A program made the translations under genes and the position numbers. The notes below the pieces were generated by a model. The model had not been told where the DNA came from. It was given only the letters and a program-made list of their open reading frames with translations, and did not search any database. Shown here piece by piece: positions 16,964 through 27,086 of a stretch of 64,000 bases of DNA. How positions within the stretch are numbered: the stretch's first letter is position 1; every line of letters begins with the position of its first letter. The DNA lies in NCBI RefSeq assembly GCF_041200145.1, contig NZ_CP165734.1:5809001-5873000 (forward strand), in the 5' to 3' direction. The DNA comes from Bradyrhizobium sp. LLZ17 (lineage in GTDB: Bacteria > Pseudomonadota > Alphaproteobacteria > Rhizobiales > Xanthobacteraceae).

Positions 16964-17884
16964 ATGAAGCAGAACTTCACAGTCAGGCACGGTGCGCTGG
17001 ACGGCGTGGAGGCGTTCCTCAGTGTCGCCCAGCACCGCAGCTTCCGCCGCGCGGCCGCTGAACTCGGGGTAACGCCCTCGGCCATCAGTCAGGCGATACG
17101 CGCGATCGAGGCGCGCGTCGGCGCGGCGCTGTTCATCCGCACGACCCGCAGCGTCGGTCTGACCGAAGCCGGCGAAAGATTCCTGGCGCGCGCAAGGCCT
17201 GCGTTCGAAGAACTGATCGCGGCAAGCGGGGCGGCGCGTGAGCTCGGACAACGGCCGGCCGGTCTCCTGCGTCTCACCGTACCGCGTTCGGTCGTGCCGA
17301 TCCTGCTCGAGCCGCTGGTCGCATCGTTCTGCCAGGCGTTTCCGGAGATCGAAGTGGAGCTTGCCGCAACCGAAGAAATGGTCGACCTCGCAGCCGGAGG
17401 GTTTGATGCCGGCATCAGGATGGGCCAGTTCATCACGCCAGACATGGTCGCGGTGCGGCTGACCAAGCCGCTACCTCTCGCCATCGTCGGCAGCCCGGCC
17501 TACCTCAGCCGCCGCGGCCGGCCCGAGCGCCCGGACGATCTGCGTCAGCACGCGTGCTTGAGATTGCGACGATCGAGCGGTGCGCTCGCACCATGGTCGC
17601 TCAACGACAACGGTCGTTCGATCGAGATTGCAGTTTCGGGACCTTTCATCGCCTACGACTTTCCCACGATGCTCGGGGCCGCGGTCGAAGGCATGGGTCT
17701 TGCGCAAGTGCCGGCACCGCTGGCCACGGGCGCCGTCACGGAAGGAAAGCTCGTCCGCGTGCTGGAGCAATTCGCGCCGATGACACCGGGTGTGTTCCTG
17801 TACTATCCCGGCAATCGACAAATCATGCCGAAGCTGCGCGCCTTTATCGACCATGTGAAGGGCCGATCAAGCGCCACGACTTGA
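16964..17884 (+). CDS. LysR-family transcriptional regulator
   Basis: 306-aa LysR protein with an intact N-terminal helix-turn-helix (FLSVAQHRSFRRAAAELGVT) and an effector domain of the type found near small exported or metabolic targets (VELAATEEMVDLAAGGFDAG). The start is ATG 16964. It is divergent to the exported protein/membrane protein pair and convergent with the FAH-family gene. A target cannot be deduced beyond the divergent pair. Confidence 0.92.
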   Translation: MKQNFTVRHGALDGVEAFLSVAQHRSFRRAAAELGVTPSAISQAIRAIEARVGAALFIRTTRSVGLTEAGERFLARARPAFEELIAASGAARELGQRPAGLLRLTVPRSVVPILLEPLVASFCQAFPEIEVELAATEEMVDLAAGGFDAGIRMGQFITPDMVAVRLTKPLPLAIVGSPAYLSRRGRPERPDDLRQHACLRLRRSSGALAPWSLNDNGRSIEIAVSGPFIAYDFPTMLGAAVEGMGLAQVPAPLATGAVTEGKLVRVLEQFAPMTPGVFLYYPGNRQIMPKLRAFIDHVKGRSSATT

Positions 17885-17898
17885 GGTGCCGGGAGCCA

Positions 17899-18681
17899 CT
17901 AGCCCTCCCGCACGAACCTGTTCCGCAGCGTGCCGATACCGGTGATCTCGATCTCCACGACATCGTCGTGCTTGATGTCGGGCGAGGCGCCGTCCGTGCC
18001 CATCCAGATCACGTCACCGGGCCATAGCGTAAAGTACTTGGTCAGCTCGACCAGGAACGGCACCACGCCGAAGATCATGTCGTTGGTGTGGAAGCGGTTG
18101 GTCTCCTTGCCGTTGACCCGGACGATGGTCTCCATCTTTTCGAGATCGGCATCCGTCTCGATCCACGGCCCCATCGGCTTGAACGTGTCGACATTCTTCG
18201 AGCGCCACAGGCTGCGATCGGCCTTCTGCCAGCTGCGCTCGCTGACATCGTTGCCGATGGTGTAGCCGAACACGCACGCCATGGCGTCGGCCGCGGTCAG
18301 GTGCTTGACCTTCCTGCCGATGACAACGACGAGCTCGCCCTCGTAGTGGATCTTCTCCGTCGCAAATGACGGGATCACGACCTCCTCGTCATGTGCGATC
18401 AGCGCGTTCTGCGCGCGATAACCGATTTCGGGCCTCTCGGGCACGGCAGGCACCTCGCCGCGCTTGTCGGCGGCCTCCTTCAGATGCTTCAGATAGTTCA
18501 GCCCGACACAGTAGAAGGTGCGCGGGATCAGCGGTAGCTCGATCTTCACCTGCGACAAGGGAAGCACGCGCGAGGTGCGCCGCCATTCGCCAAAGGGGTC
18601 GCCATGGACCGCGATCACCTGGTCGCCTTCGACGATGCCCCAGGAGGTCTCGCCCGACGCCGTGAATTTCAGCCAGCGCAT
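17899..18681 (-). CDS. Fumarylacetoacetate hydrolase-family protein
   Basis: 260-aa FAH-fold enzyme, metal-dependent hydrolase or decarboxylase of ring-cleavage products. Metal ligands appear in KIHYEGELVVVIG (E-x-E) and the following aspartate region TIGNDVSERSWQ; the lysine in SKNVDTFKPMGPW and the glycine-rich WPGDVIWMGTDG loop are also conserved. It is the last gene of a three-gene unit with a flavin monooxygenase (12 bp upstream) and an Ldh-type dehydrogenase, which points to catabolism of an unknown small aromatic or heterocycle. Confidence 0.9.
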   Translation of the reverse strand: MRWLKFTASGETSWGIVEGDQVIAVHGDPFGEWRRTSRVLPLSQVKIELPLIPRTFYCVGLNYLKHLKEAADKRGEVPAVPERPEIGYRAQNALIAHDEEVVIPSFATEKIHYEGELVVVIGRKVKHLTAADAMACVFGYTIGNDVSERSWQKADRSLWRSKNVDTFKPMGPWIETDADLEKMETIVRVNGKETNRFHTNDMIFGVVPFLVELTKYFTLWPGDVIWMGTDGASPDIKHDDVVEIEITGIGTLRNRFVREG

Positions 18682-18693
18682 GTCATGTCCTCG

Positions 18694-20061
18694 CTATTCC
18701 GCGGCATCGCGCGGTTGCAGTTTCCAGGCGCCGGCAGCCGGCCGCATCAGCCCAAGATTCTCGCGCAGCGTCTTGCCGCGATAATCCTTCTGGAACAGGC
18801 CGCGGCGCTGCAATTCCGGCACGATATGCTGGACGAAATCGGCATAGGAGCCGGGCACATGGGTCGCGGCGATGACGAAGCCGTCGCAGCCGCGCTCGAC
18901 GAACATCTGCTCGAATTTGTCCGCGATCTCCTTGGGCCCGCCGACCATCGCATCCTGGACCTGGCCGCGGCCGGAGAAGGTGACGAAGTCGCGGGCGCTC
19001 GGATTGCTCTTGCCCGAATTCTTCAGCACGCCGTCGCGGATACCCAAGATGCCCTGCATGCTCTTCAGCTCTTCCGTCGTCAGCGGCTCGTCGAGATCTT
19101 TTGAGGCGAAATCGTAGTTGAGGGCTTCCGCAAGCAGCGACAGCGCGTCGATCTGGAGCGGCAGCTTGTTGATCAGCGCCATCTTGTCTTCGGCTTCCGT
19201 CTTGGTCGCGGCGCAGACCGGCGTCGTCAGATTGCAGAGGAACATCGCTTCCGGATCGCGGCCGGCTTTCGCGGCTTCGTTGCGCACGGCGGCATAGCCC
19301 TCCTTCGCCGCGGCAAGATTGCGCGCGGCGGTAAAGATCACCTCGCCCCAGCGTCCTGCGAAGCGCTGGCCACGGCCGGACGCGCCGGCCTGGATGATCA
19401 CGGGATGGCCCTGGTCCGAGCGCGGCACGGTGAACGGTCCGCGCGACTTGAACGCCGCTCCGCTGTGATCGAGCCGCTTCACCTTGGACGGATCGGCAAA
19501 GCGGCCGCTTTGCTTGTCCATGATCAACGCGCCGTCTTCCCAGGTGTCCCAATGGCCGAGCACGACCTCCATGAACTCGTCGGCGCGATCATAGCGGGAG
19601 TCGTGTTCGGGATGAGAGTCGCGGCCCATGTTGAGCGCCTCGCCGTCGTTCAGCGACGTGACGACGTTCCAGCCCGCACGCCCGCCCGACATCAGGTCGA
19701 GCGTGGCAAAGCGCCGGGCGACGTCGAACGGCTCGTAGTAAGTGGTCGAGCAGGTCGCTCCCAGTCCGAGCTTGTCGGTGACGAGGCCCATCGCCGTCAG
19801 CACGATCAGCGGATCCATCTTCACGCAACGGATGCCGTATTCGACGGTGTGAGCGTGGTCGTTGCCGTACCGGTCCGGCATCGCCAGGCGGTCGTCGAAG
19901 AAGGCCATGTGGAATTTGCCAGCTTCGAGGATCCTGGCGATCTCCTGATAGTAATCCGCAGACATCGAATCGGCGCGCGAGTCGGGATGCCGCCAGGAGC
20001 TCGGCAAATTCGTGCAATTCTGCGCCTGAAGGAAGCCGACCAGGACCATCTGCCGATTCAT
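18694..20061 (-). CDS. LLM-class flavin-dependent monooxygenase (NtaA/SnaA/DszA type)
   Basis: 455-aa bacterial-luciferase-like monooxygenase that uses FMNH2 supplied by a separate reductase, cytoplasmic. Family landmarks include FHMAFFDDRLAMPD near the N-terminus, SGGRAGWNVVTSLNDGEA and the QAGASGRGQRFAGRWGEVIF flavin region. The DszA/NtaA branch oxidises nitrilotriacetate, sulfones and similar substrates; the actual one is unknown. No dedicated flavin reductase gene is visible nearby. Middle gene of the operon: 21 bp behind the dehydrogenase and 12 bp before the FAH-family gene. Confidence 0.9.
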   Translation of the reverse strand: MNRQMVLVGFLQAQNCTNLPSSWRHPDSRADSMSADYYQEIARILEAGKFHMAFFDDRLAMPDRYGNDHAHTVEYGIRCVKMDPLIVLTAMGLVTDKLGLGATCSTTYYEPFDVARRFATLDLMSGGRAGWNVVTSLNDGEALNMGRDSHPEHDSRYDRADEFMEVVLGHWDTWEDGALIMDKQSGRFADPSKVKRLDHSGAAFKSRGPFTVPRSDQGHPVIIQAGASGRGQRFAGRWGEVIFTAARNLAAAKEGYAAVRNEAAKAGRDPEAMFLCNLTTPVCAATKTEAEDKMALINKLPLQIDALSLLAEALNYDFASKDLDEPLTTEELKSMQGILGIRDGVLKNSGKSNPSARDFVTFSGRGQVQDAMVGGPKEIADKFEQMFVERGCDGFVIAATHVPGSYADFVQHIVPELQRRGLFQKDYRGKTLRENLGLMRPAAGAWKLQPRDAAE

Positions 20062-20082
20062 GCTGCTGTTCTCCGAATCCCA

Positions 20083-21135
20083 TCAACCCAGATCGAGAAT
20101 TGTTTCCAGCCTGTATTCACGCGCCAATCCGCGCAGCTTGTCCCAGGTCGCATCCTCGATCTCGATGCCATCGCGCAGCCGCTGCTGCTCGCGCAGGCCC
20201 TCGATCTCGCCGGGATAGAACACGCCCTTGCTGCCCTCGGACGGCGGCGTCGATTTCAGATAGCGCGCGAACTCCGCGACCTCGCGCTTGAACTCTTTCA
20301 GCGGGCGGAACGCGGCGACGTTGAACACCGCCATGAAGCATCCGTCATTGTGCCGGCCGGTCGGCTCGACGCCGAACCCGAGACCGGTGAGCAGGCCGCA
20401 GAGCACCTCGACCATTGTGGCCAGGCCGCTGCCCTTGTAGCCCTCGCTGCCGCCGAGCGGCAGCAGCGCGCCGCCCTTGCGATATTGGGTCGGGTCGGTG
20501 GTGTGGCGTCCGTCGGCATCGATGATCCATCCGGCCGGAATCTCCTCGCCGCGCGCGACCGCGAGCTGGATCTTGCCGGCCGCGACCGCCGAGGTCGCCA
20601 TGTCCAGATAGAAGGGGGCCTCGAGATCGGACGGCACCGCGATCGAGATCGGGTTGGTCCCGAGCCGCGCCTCCTTGCCGCCGAACGGCGCGACGTGCTT
20701 CGGCGAGCGGCCGGAATCCGCCGTCGCAATCCCGATCATGCCCTCGCGCATCGCCATCAGCGGATAGGCGGCGAGCCGGCCGACATGGCTTTGCCGGAAT
20801 ACGGTGCAGGCAGCCACGTTCGCCGTCTTCGCCTTTTCGATCGTCAGCGCCATCGCCTTGGCGTTGACGTGGAAGCCGAAACCCCATTGGCCGTCGATCA
20901 CGGTCGTGGTCGGGGATTCCTGCACGATGGTCCATTTGGCGCCGGGAACGATATGTCCGGCCTTGATGCGATCGATATAGACGGGAACCGCGATGATGCC
21001 GTGGGAGTCGTGGCCGGCGAGATTGGCGTTGACGCAGCCGACGGCGACCGCGTCGGCTTCTTCCTCGGAGGCCCCCGCAGCCCCGAGCAGCGCCGCGCCA
21101 ATGCGCGTCAGGCGTTCGGCGTTGACGATCGGCAT
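20083..21135 (-). CDS. Ldh-family (malate/L-lactate/ureidoglycolate type) NAD(P)-dependent oxidoreductase
   Basis: 350 aa of the YlbC/Ldh_2 family, unrelated to classical lactate dehydrogenase. Conserved elements are the HDSHG motif with its catalytic histidine (about residue 43-47), the FRQSHVGRLAAYPL loop, NPISIAVPSD and EGYKGSGLATMVE. The family reduces 2-oxoacids or oxidises 2-hydroxyacids. First gene of the operon with the flavin monooxygenase and FAH-family hydrolase. A 297-bp gap separates it from the divergent GAF-GGDEF-EAL gene. Confidence 0.9.
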   Translation of the reverse strand: MPIVNAERLTRIGAALLGAAGASEEEADAVAVGCVNANLAGHDSHGIIAVPVYIDRIKAGHIVPGAKWTIVQESPTTTVIDGQWGFGFHVNAKAMALTIEKAKTANVAACTVFRQSHVGRLAAYPLMAMREGMIGIATADSGRSPKHVAPFGGKEARLGTNPISIAVPSDLEAPFYLDMATSAVAAGKIQLAVARGEEIPAGWIIDADGRHTTDPTQYRKGGALLPLGGSEGYKGSGLATMVEVLCGLLTGLGFGVEPTGRHNDGCFMAVFNVAAFRPLKEFKREVAEFARYLKSTPPSEGSKGVFYPGEIEGLREQQRLRDGIEIEDATWDKLRGLAREYRLETILDLG

Positions 21136-21432
21136 GGCGCTTCCTCAGGTCTCGCCCTTGGCGGGCTATCGTTCGTTGGAGGCCATCGTCTCAAAGCACA
21201 GGTGCGATATCAATCTCCCGTAAACCAATACAGGGCTGCAAATTCGTAAAGGGAGCGCGTCTTCGGCCGAAACCGCCATCCGGTATAGCGGGATTTCCGA
21301 CAGTTTCGCGACAGCTGTTCGCAGCTGGTTCACTTTGATTGACGGTTTGCGGGGGCCAATAACCACCACTTAGGCGATCGGCTTCATAAAGCTACCCGGG
21401 AGAAATGGCAGAAATGCCGGGGAGTTGAGATC

Positions 21433-24400
21433 GTGCAGACGACCCTCGCGCGCACATTTGCAGCGTTGAGCGCCATCAACGAAGCTATCCTCTACGCGAA
21501 GTCTCCGGACGAGCTGTACCAGAAGGTCTGCGACGGCGGGTTTTCGAGTGGGGACTTCATGGCTGTCGCCGTGTTCCTGGCGGAGCCGGATGGCCAGCGG
21601 CTGCGATTTGCGGCCGGCTGCGGCGACGACATGGCGCGGCTGCGTGCGATCAAGATCACCACGGAGGCCGGCACGCCGGAGGGATCGGGCGTCGGCGGCG
21701 AAGCCTTTCGCAGCCAGAGGATCTGCATCAGCAACGATTCTCAACGATCCGCGCTCGCTCGCGTGGCGCGAAGGCGCGGTTGGGGCCGGTGTCGGTGCAG
21801 CCGCGGCGCTTCCCCTGATCTGTGGCGGTCGCAGCATCGGGGTGTTGTTTGTGACGCGCTCGGGGGCAGGCACGCTCGACGAGGCGATGGTCTCGCTGTT
21901 CGAGCGGATGTCGAGCAATATCTCACATGCGCTGGAGAATTTCGCGCGCGAGACAGCGCGCCTGGATGGCGAGCGGGCAGTGCGGCGGCTCAACCGCATG
22001 TTTGGCGCCCTCACTGCGACGAACGAGGCAATCCTGCACGCCAGCACCGACCAGGATCTATATCAGCGGGTCTGCGACGCTGCTGTGTATAGCGGCAAAT
22101 CGCTTGCGACTTTCGTCCTGCTGCGCGAGCCGGGTTCCGAATGGCTGACCCCGGTGGCAGCGACCGGACAAAATCTGGATCTGATCAAACACTCGCGCTA
22201 TTCGATCGATGCTGAGAGCCCCTATGGCAAGGGCATCTCCGGTGAGGTGTTCCGGAGCCAGAAGGCGATTGTCGAGGACGACCTCGTCAATCGTACCAAG
22301 GGGACGACCTGGGAGCAGACCAACGTCAATGCCGGCGCCGTCGCCTGCGTGGCAGCTCCGTTAATCAAGCGCGGCACCAGCATCGGCGTGCTGTTTTTCT
22401 TCGTGAGCAAAGCCTGGGCAAAGGACGAGGGCATTGTCGCACTGTTGCTGCGCATGACCGAAACCGTATGCTTTGCGCTCGAGAACTTTGACCGCGACAA
22501 GGAGAAGGCCCAGATCGCCCTGGAGGAGGAACGGCTGGCGCGCATGTACGCGGCGCTAAGCGCGACCAACGAGGCCATTCTGCGGGCAAGGTCCCGCAGC
22601 GAATTGTTTGATCTGGTTTGCGAAGCCACGGTGCAGGGCGCGAAGTTCGCCTCGACCTCGATCGCGCTGCTCGACCGCGACACGGGACTGCTTCGCATTG
22701 TCGCATCCTTCGGACCGAACGCCGCTGAGGTACGAACCTTCAGATTGCCGGTCAGCGACAAGGTGCTGGAGGGTCGTGGGCTGACCGGCACTGCGTTCCG
22801 GACGCGGCAGCCCTGCATCAGCAACGACGTTCTGGCCGACGTCCGCCTGAAGCCCTGGCACGCCAGCGCGCGTCGCAACGGCATCGCGTCGTCGACCGCC
22901 CTGCCGCTGTTCAACGGCGACCGGGTCGAAGGCGTATTCCTGTTCAACTCGCGGGAGCGCGGCACTTTCACGGACGAATTCGTCGAGCTGTTGCGCAAGC
23001 TCCAGGCCAACGTCGCCTTCGCGCTGGAGAATTTTGATCGGGCCGATGAAAAAGCGCGGGCTGATAAGCAGCGGGACCGTCTGAGTGGCATGTTCGAGGC
23101 GCTGAGCGCCACCAATGAAGCCATCATGCGTGCCAAGACGCGCGAGGAGCTGTTCGAGGTCGCGTGCCAGGCCGCCGTGCTCGGCGGGGTGTTCGCCTCC
23201 GCGACGATCGGGATTTTGGACGACAAACGTGAACTCGTCCGGGTGCTCGCCGTGAAGGGACGCCTGCAGGAACGAATGGTGGGGCGCACCTGCCTTGTTT
23301 CCGCCGACCATCCGGAGGGCCAGGGAATCATAGGGATGTCGCTGCGGACCCGCCGGGCCAGTGTCATCAATGATTATCAGAACGATCCGCGGTCGGTGCA
23401 CTGGCACTCCAAGGCGATCGAGGATGGAACCCGGGCTGCTGCCAGCTTCCCACTGCTGCGGGCCGGCCACGAGCCGATTGGCATCCTGCTTTTTCTCGCA
23501 CCGGAAGAGAATACGTTCACACCCGATCTGGTCGAACTGCTCGGACGCCTGGCTGAAAACGTCTCTTTCGCCCTCGACAATTTCGATCGTGCCGAGGAGA
23601 AGGCCCGCACCGAGGTGCAGAAGGAACGCCTGACGCGAATGTTTGCGTCGCTGAGCGCCACCAACGAGGCGATCATGCGGGCGAAGTCGCGCGCCGAGCT
23701 GTTCGAGCTCGTCTGCCTTGCAGCCTCGAATGGCGGAAAATTCACCTCGACCGCCATCGCGCTCGTCAGGGCAGATAGCGACCAGCTGGAAATCGTCGCC
23801 GACGCCGGGCCTGCGTCCGGCACCACGCGCACCGTCCGCCTCTCCATCGACCCCGATCGCCCGGAAGGTCGCGGAATGAGCGGCACGGCGTTCCGCACGC
23901 GCCAGCCTTGCATCAGCAACGATTATCTCAACGACGATCGCGTTCGCGCCTTCCATGCCATCGTACGGGGCGACGGGGCGCGCTCGGGCGCGGCATTCCC
24001 GCTGGTCGCGCACGACCAGGCGGTTGGCGTCATGATCTACCTGTCGGCGGAGCCTGTCGCCTTTACCGACGAGTTCGTCGAACTGCTGCAGCGTCTCGCC
24101 GAAAACGTTTCCTTCGCGATGGAGAATTTCGATCGCGCCGAGGAGAAGAACAAGGCTGACGAACGGATCGAGTATCTCGCCTCCTATGACAGCCTGACCA
24201 ACCTGCCCAACCGCGAGACCTTCAATTCCGTGTTGCGCGCGGCAATCGATGCGGCGGAGCGCCATGACCATCGTTTCGCGGTGCTGTTCATCGATCTCGA
24301 CCGGTTCAAGGTCATCAACGATCTGCTCGGCCACGAGGCGGGCGATTTGCTCCTGCTCGAAATCGCCGACCGATTGCGCGGCGCTCTGCGGGCAAGCGAC

Positions 24401-25546
24401 GTGGTGGCGCGACTCGGCGGCGACGAGTTCGTGGTGATCCTGGACCAGTGCGGCGCGATCGACGACGTCCAGCGCATCGCGACGGAACTGCTCAACGTGC
24501 TCGCGAAGCCGATGGAGCTGGCCGGCCATGAGTGCCATACCACCGCCTCGATCGGCATTGCGATGTATCCGGCCAACGGTGCCGACGCGCTGACGCTGAC
24601 CAAGAACGCCGACATGGCGATGTATCTCGCCAAGGAGGACGGCAAGAACGGCTATCGCTTCTTCTCCAAGGAAGTGAAGACGCAGTCGATCGAGCGGCTC
24701 TCGCTCGAAAGTGCGCTGCGTCGAGCGCTTGAGCGCGGGCAGTTTTCGCTGAACTACCAGCCCAAGGTGGACATGGTAACCGGCCAGATCACCGGCGTGG
24801 AAGCGCTATTGCGCTGGGCGCATCCCGATCTCGGCAATATCTCGCCGGCACAGTTCATCCCCCTCGCCGAGGAAACCGGACTGATCGTGCCGATCGGCCG
24901 CTGGGTGCTGAAGGAGGCCTGCGCGCAGGCCATGGCCTGGCAGCGACGCGGCCTGTTGCCGGTATCGATGGCGGTGAACCTGTCGCCGCGCCAGTTCGTC
25001 GACGAGCATCTGTTGCAGGATATCGACGAGGCTCTCGCGGCGAGCGGCATGTCGCCGGTGCTGCTCCAGCTCGAAGTCACCGAGAGCATGATGATGCGCA
25101 ATGTCGGACGTGCGATCAAGGTGCTCGACGCCATCCAAAACCGCGGTATTCGCCTGGCAATCGACGATTTCGGTACCGGCTATTCGTCGATGTCGCTGAT
25201 GAAGCATTTCCCGATCGACACCATCAAGATCGACCGCTCCTTCGTGCGCGACCTGCCGCAGGACGCGGAGGATCAGGCGATCGCACAGGCGATCATCAGC
25301 ATGGGCAAGGCGCTCGGCATGACCGTGGTCGCGGAAGGCGTCGAGAACGCCGAGCAAGAGGCGTTCCTGCGTACCCATGGCTGCGACGAGATGCAGGGTT
25401 TCCTGATCTCCCAGCCCGTGCCGGCGCGGCAGATGGCCGCGCTGCTGCGGCCGATGGTGCCGCCCGAAGCGCCGCCGTTGCAGCCGGAGACGGATCCCGC
25501 ATTAAAGGAAGCCGTGCTGTCACGGCTGAAACGTGCTGTCGTCTGA
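21433..25546 (+). CDS. Five-GAF diguanylate cyclase/phosphodiesterase (GAF x5-GGDEF-EAL), frameshifted in GAF1
   Basis: Very large c-di-GMP enzyme, about 1370 aa after correction, with no membrane span and so cytoplasmic. Five tandem GAF modules start near 21450, 21990, 22540, 23080 and 23625; each opens with a conserved [13 protein letters not shown] helix and recurs about every 543 bp. The GGDEF domain has the intact active site RLGGDEF with an upstream RASD inhibitory site. The EAL domain keeps [30 protein letters not shown] and AEGVE, so both activities look possible. Near 21736 (GATTCTC) the frame changes by +1 or -2 within GAF1; the same position in GAF5 reads CISNDYLND, showing what was lost. 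The start is GTG 21433. Confidence 0.88.
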
Positions 25547-25861
25547 CGGCTGCGGGTGCAATTCGCGGACGTCGTGTTTCTGGACCTCCGCTTTGCGAGG
25601 AAAATCATCCGGCCAGGACGGCGACGTCTGCTCGGCGAAAAGCGCGAGAAGAACATGCGCAGCTTCGGCATAGGTCGAGCCGTCGCCCAGGCCGAGCTCA
25701 CGACACCAGGCGTGTCGCATCGGCTCGTGCGCGTCGAACACCGCCATCGCCGGGCCCCACCACCAGGCCGGTGCCGCCGAGCGTTCGTCCTCCGGCACGG
25801 CGTGCCAGACAACGAGTTCGTCCATGACGCGCTCGAATTGCAGGCTTGCGGCCTGATGCAT
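25520..25861 (-). CDS. Small hypothetical protein
   Basis: 113 aa, not recognised. It is acidic and tryptophan-rich ([39 protein letters not shown]) with protein-like composition. The start ATG 25861 follows a GGGAG site by 5 bases. Its 3' end overlaps the end of the GGDEF-EAL gene by 27 bp on the opposite strand. About 215 bp without features separate it from galE. Confidence 0.6.
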   Translation of the reverse strand: MHQAASLQFERVMDELVVWHAVPEDERSAAPAWWWGPAMAVFDAHEPMRHAWCRELGLGDGSTYAEAAHVLLALFAEQTSPSWPDDFPRKAEVQKHDVRELHPQPSDDSTFQP

Positions 25862-26076
25862 TCGTTCTCCCAGAGTCGCGCCTGAAAGCAGGTCGATGCG
25901 CGAACTCGATTGTGGTCTTCGCTGTGAAAAAATGGCTCGCTAGAGGTTGAGCCAGACGTGCCGCTTCCATCGGCGGCCAGACAAGGAACGCGCGGCGACC
26001 GGGAAAGTTGCCACGCCGACTGTCACAGTCTCTTTAGCAGCACGCGGTCCCGATCGGCAAGGCGCTATTCGGGAGT

Positions 26077-27069
26077 CTAATGCGGCCTTCGCGGATGTGC
26101 CTTCTGGTGCCAGGCCCAGGCGGTGCGGATCACGGTGGCCAGGTCGGAATGGCGCGGCACGAACTTCAGCACCTTTCGCGCGGCGGAGGGGTCGGCGACG
26201 AGATAGGTCGGATCGCCGGCGCGACGTGGCTTGATGGTATGCGGCACCTCGCGTCCGGTCTCCTGCCGGATGGCTGTCAGGATCTCGCGCACCGAAAAAC
26301 CGGTGCCGGTGCCGAGATTGAAGCTGCCGCCGGCTTGTCCCTGTTCCAACAGCTTCAGCGCGGCGATATGCGCCGCGGCGAGGTCGGTGACGTGGATATA
26401 GTCGCGGATCGCGGTGCCGTCGGGCGTGTCGTAGTCGTCGCCGAACACGGCGAAATCGACATGGCCCTGCAGCGCCATCATGGCGCGCGGAATGAGATGC
26501 GTTTCGTTGTCACGCAGCTCGCCGATGCCGCCGGCCGGATCGGCACCGCTGGCGTTGAAATAGCGCAGGCAGAACGCGCCGAAGCCATAGGCCGTGCGGT
26601 AATCGGCGAGCATGCGCTCGATCATCCACTTCGATGCGCCGTAGGGGTTGATCGGTGCGCAGGGAAAATCCTCCGGCAGTTCCTTGGAATCGGCGTTGCC
26701 ATAGACCGCGCCGGTCGAGGAGAACACGATCCGGTGGCATCCGGCGTTGCGCATCGCCTGCAACAGCGACAAGGTGCCCTGCACATTGTTGACGTAATAT
26801 TTCTGCGGGTCGATCATGGACTCGCCGACGAGGCTTGCGGCCGCGAAATGCATCACCGCCGTGACCTTGTGGTCCGCGAATGCGCGCGCCAGCGCCGCGC
26901 CGTCGAGCAGATCGCCTGTCACAAGCTCTCCGGCAACGAAGCTGCGATGACCTGTCGACAGATTGTCATAGACGATGGGCCGGTAGCCGGCAGCGGCCAG
27001 GGCGCGGCAGGCATGCGAGCCAATATAGCCCGCGCCTCCTGTGACGAGGACGGTCGGCTGATCGGTCAT
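26077..27069 (-). CDS. galE: UDP-glucose 4-epimerase
   Basis: Cytoplasmic NAD-dependent epimerase (330 aa) that interconverts UDP-glucose and UDP-galactose for polysaccharide building. The Rossmann motif VTGGAGYIGSHACRAL opens the protein; the catalytic YGASKWMIER (Y-x3-K), SSTGAVYG and NLGTGTGFSVRE are typical of GalE. I start at ATG 27069; the longer frame to 27222 overlaps the upstream gene. It is 17 bp behind the wecG-type gene and so the last gene of the exoP-wecG-galE unit. Confidence 0.95.
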   Translation of the reverse strand: MTDQPTVLVTGGAGYIGSHACRALAAAGYRPIVYDNLSTGHRSFVAGELVTGDLLDGAALARAFADHKVTAVMHFAAASLVGESMIDPQKYYVNNVQGTLSLLQAMRNAGCHRIVFSSTGAVYGNADSKELPEDFPCAPINPYGASKWMIERMLADYRTAYGFGAFCLRYFNASGADPAGGIGELRDNETHLIPRAMMALQGHVDFAVFGDDYDTPDGTAIRDYIHVTDLAAAHIAALKLLEQGQAGGSFNLGTGTGFSVREILTAIRQETGREVPHTIKPRRAGDPTYLVADPSAARKVLKFVPRHSDLATVIRTAWAWHQKAHPRRPH

Positions 27070-27086
27070 GTCGATTTCTACTCTTC

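Noticed and set aside
22556..24538. Minus-strand open frame of 660 codons under the GAF array
   Set aside because: Composition is repetitive because the GAF repeats on the other strand are; no independent start or family signal.
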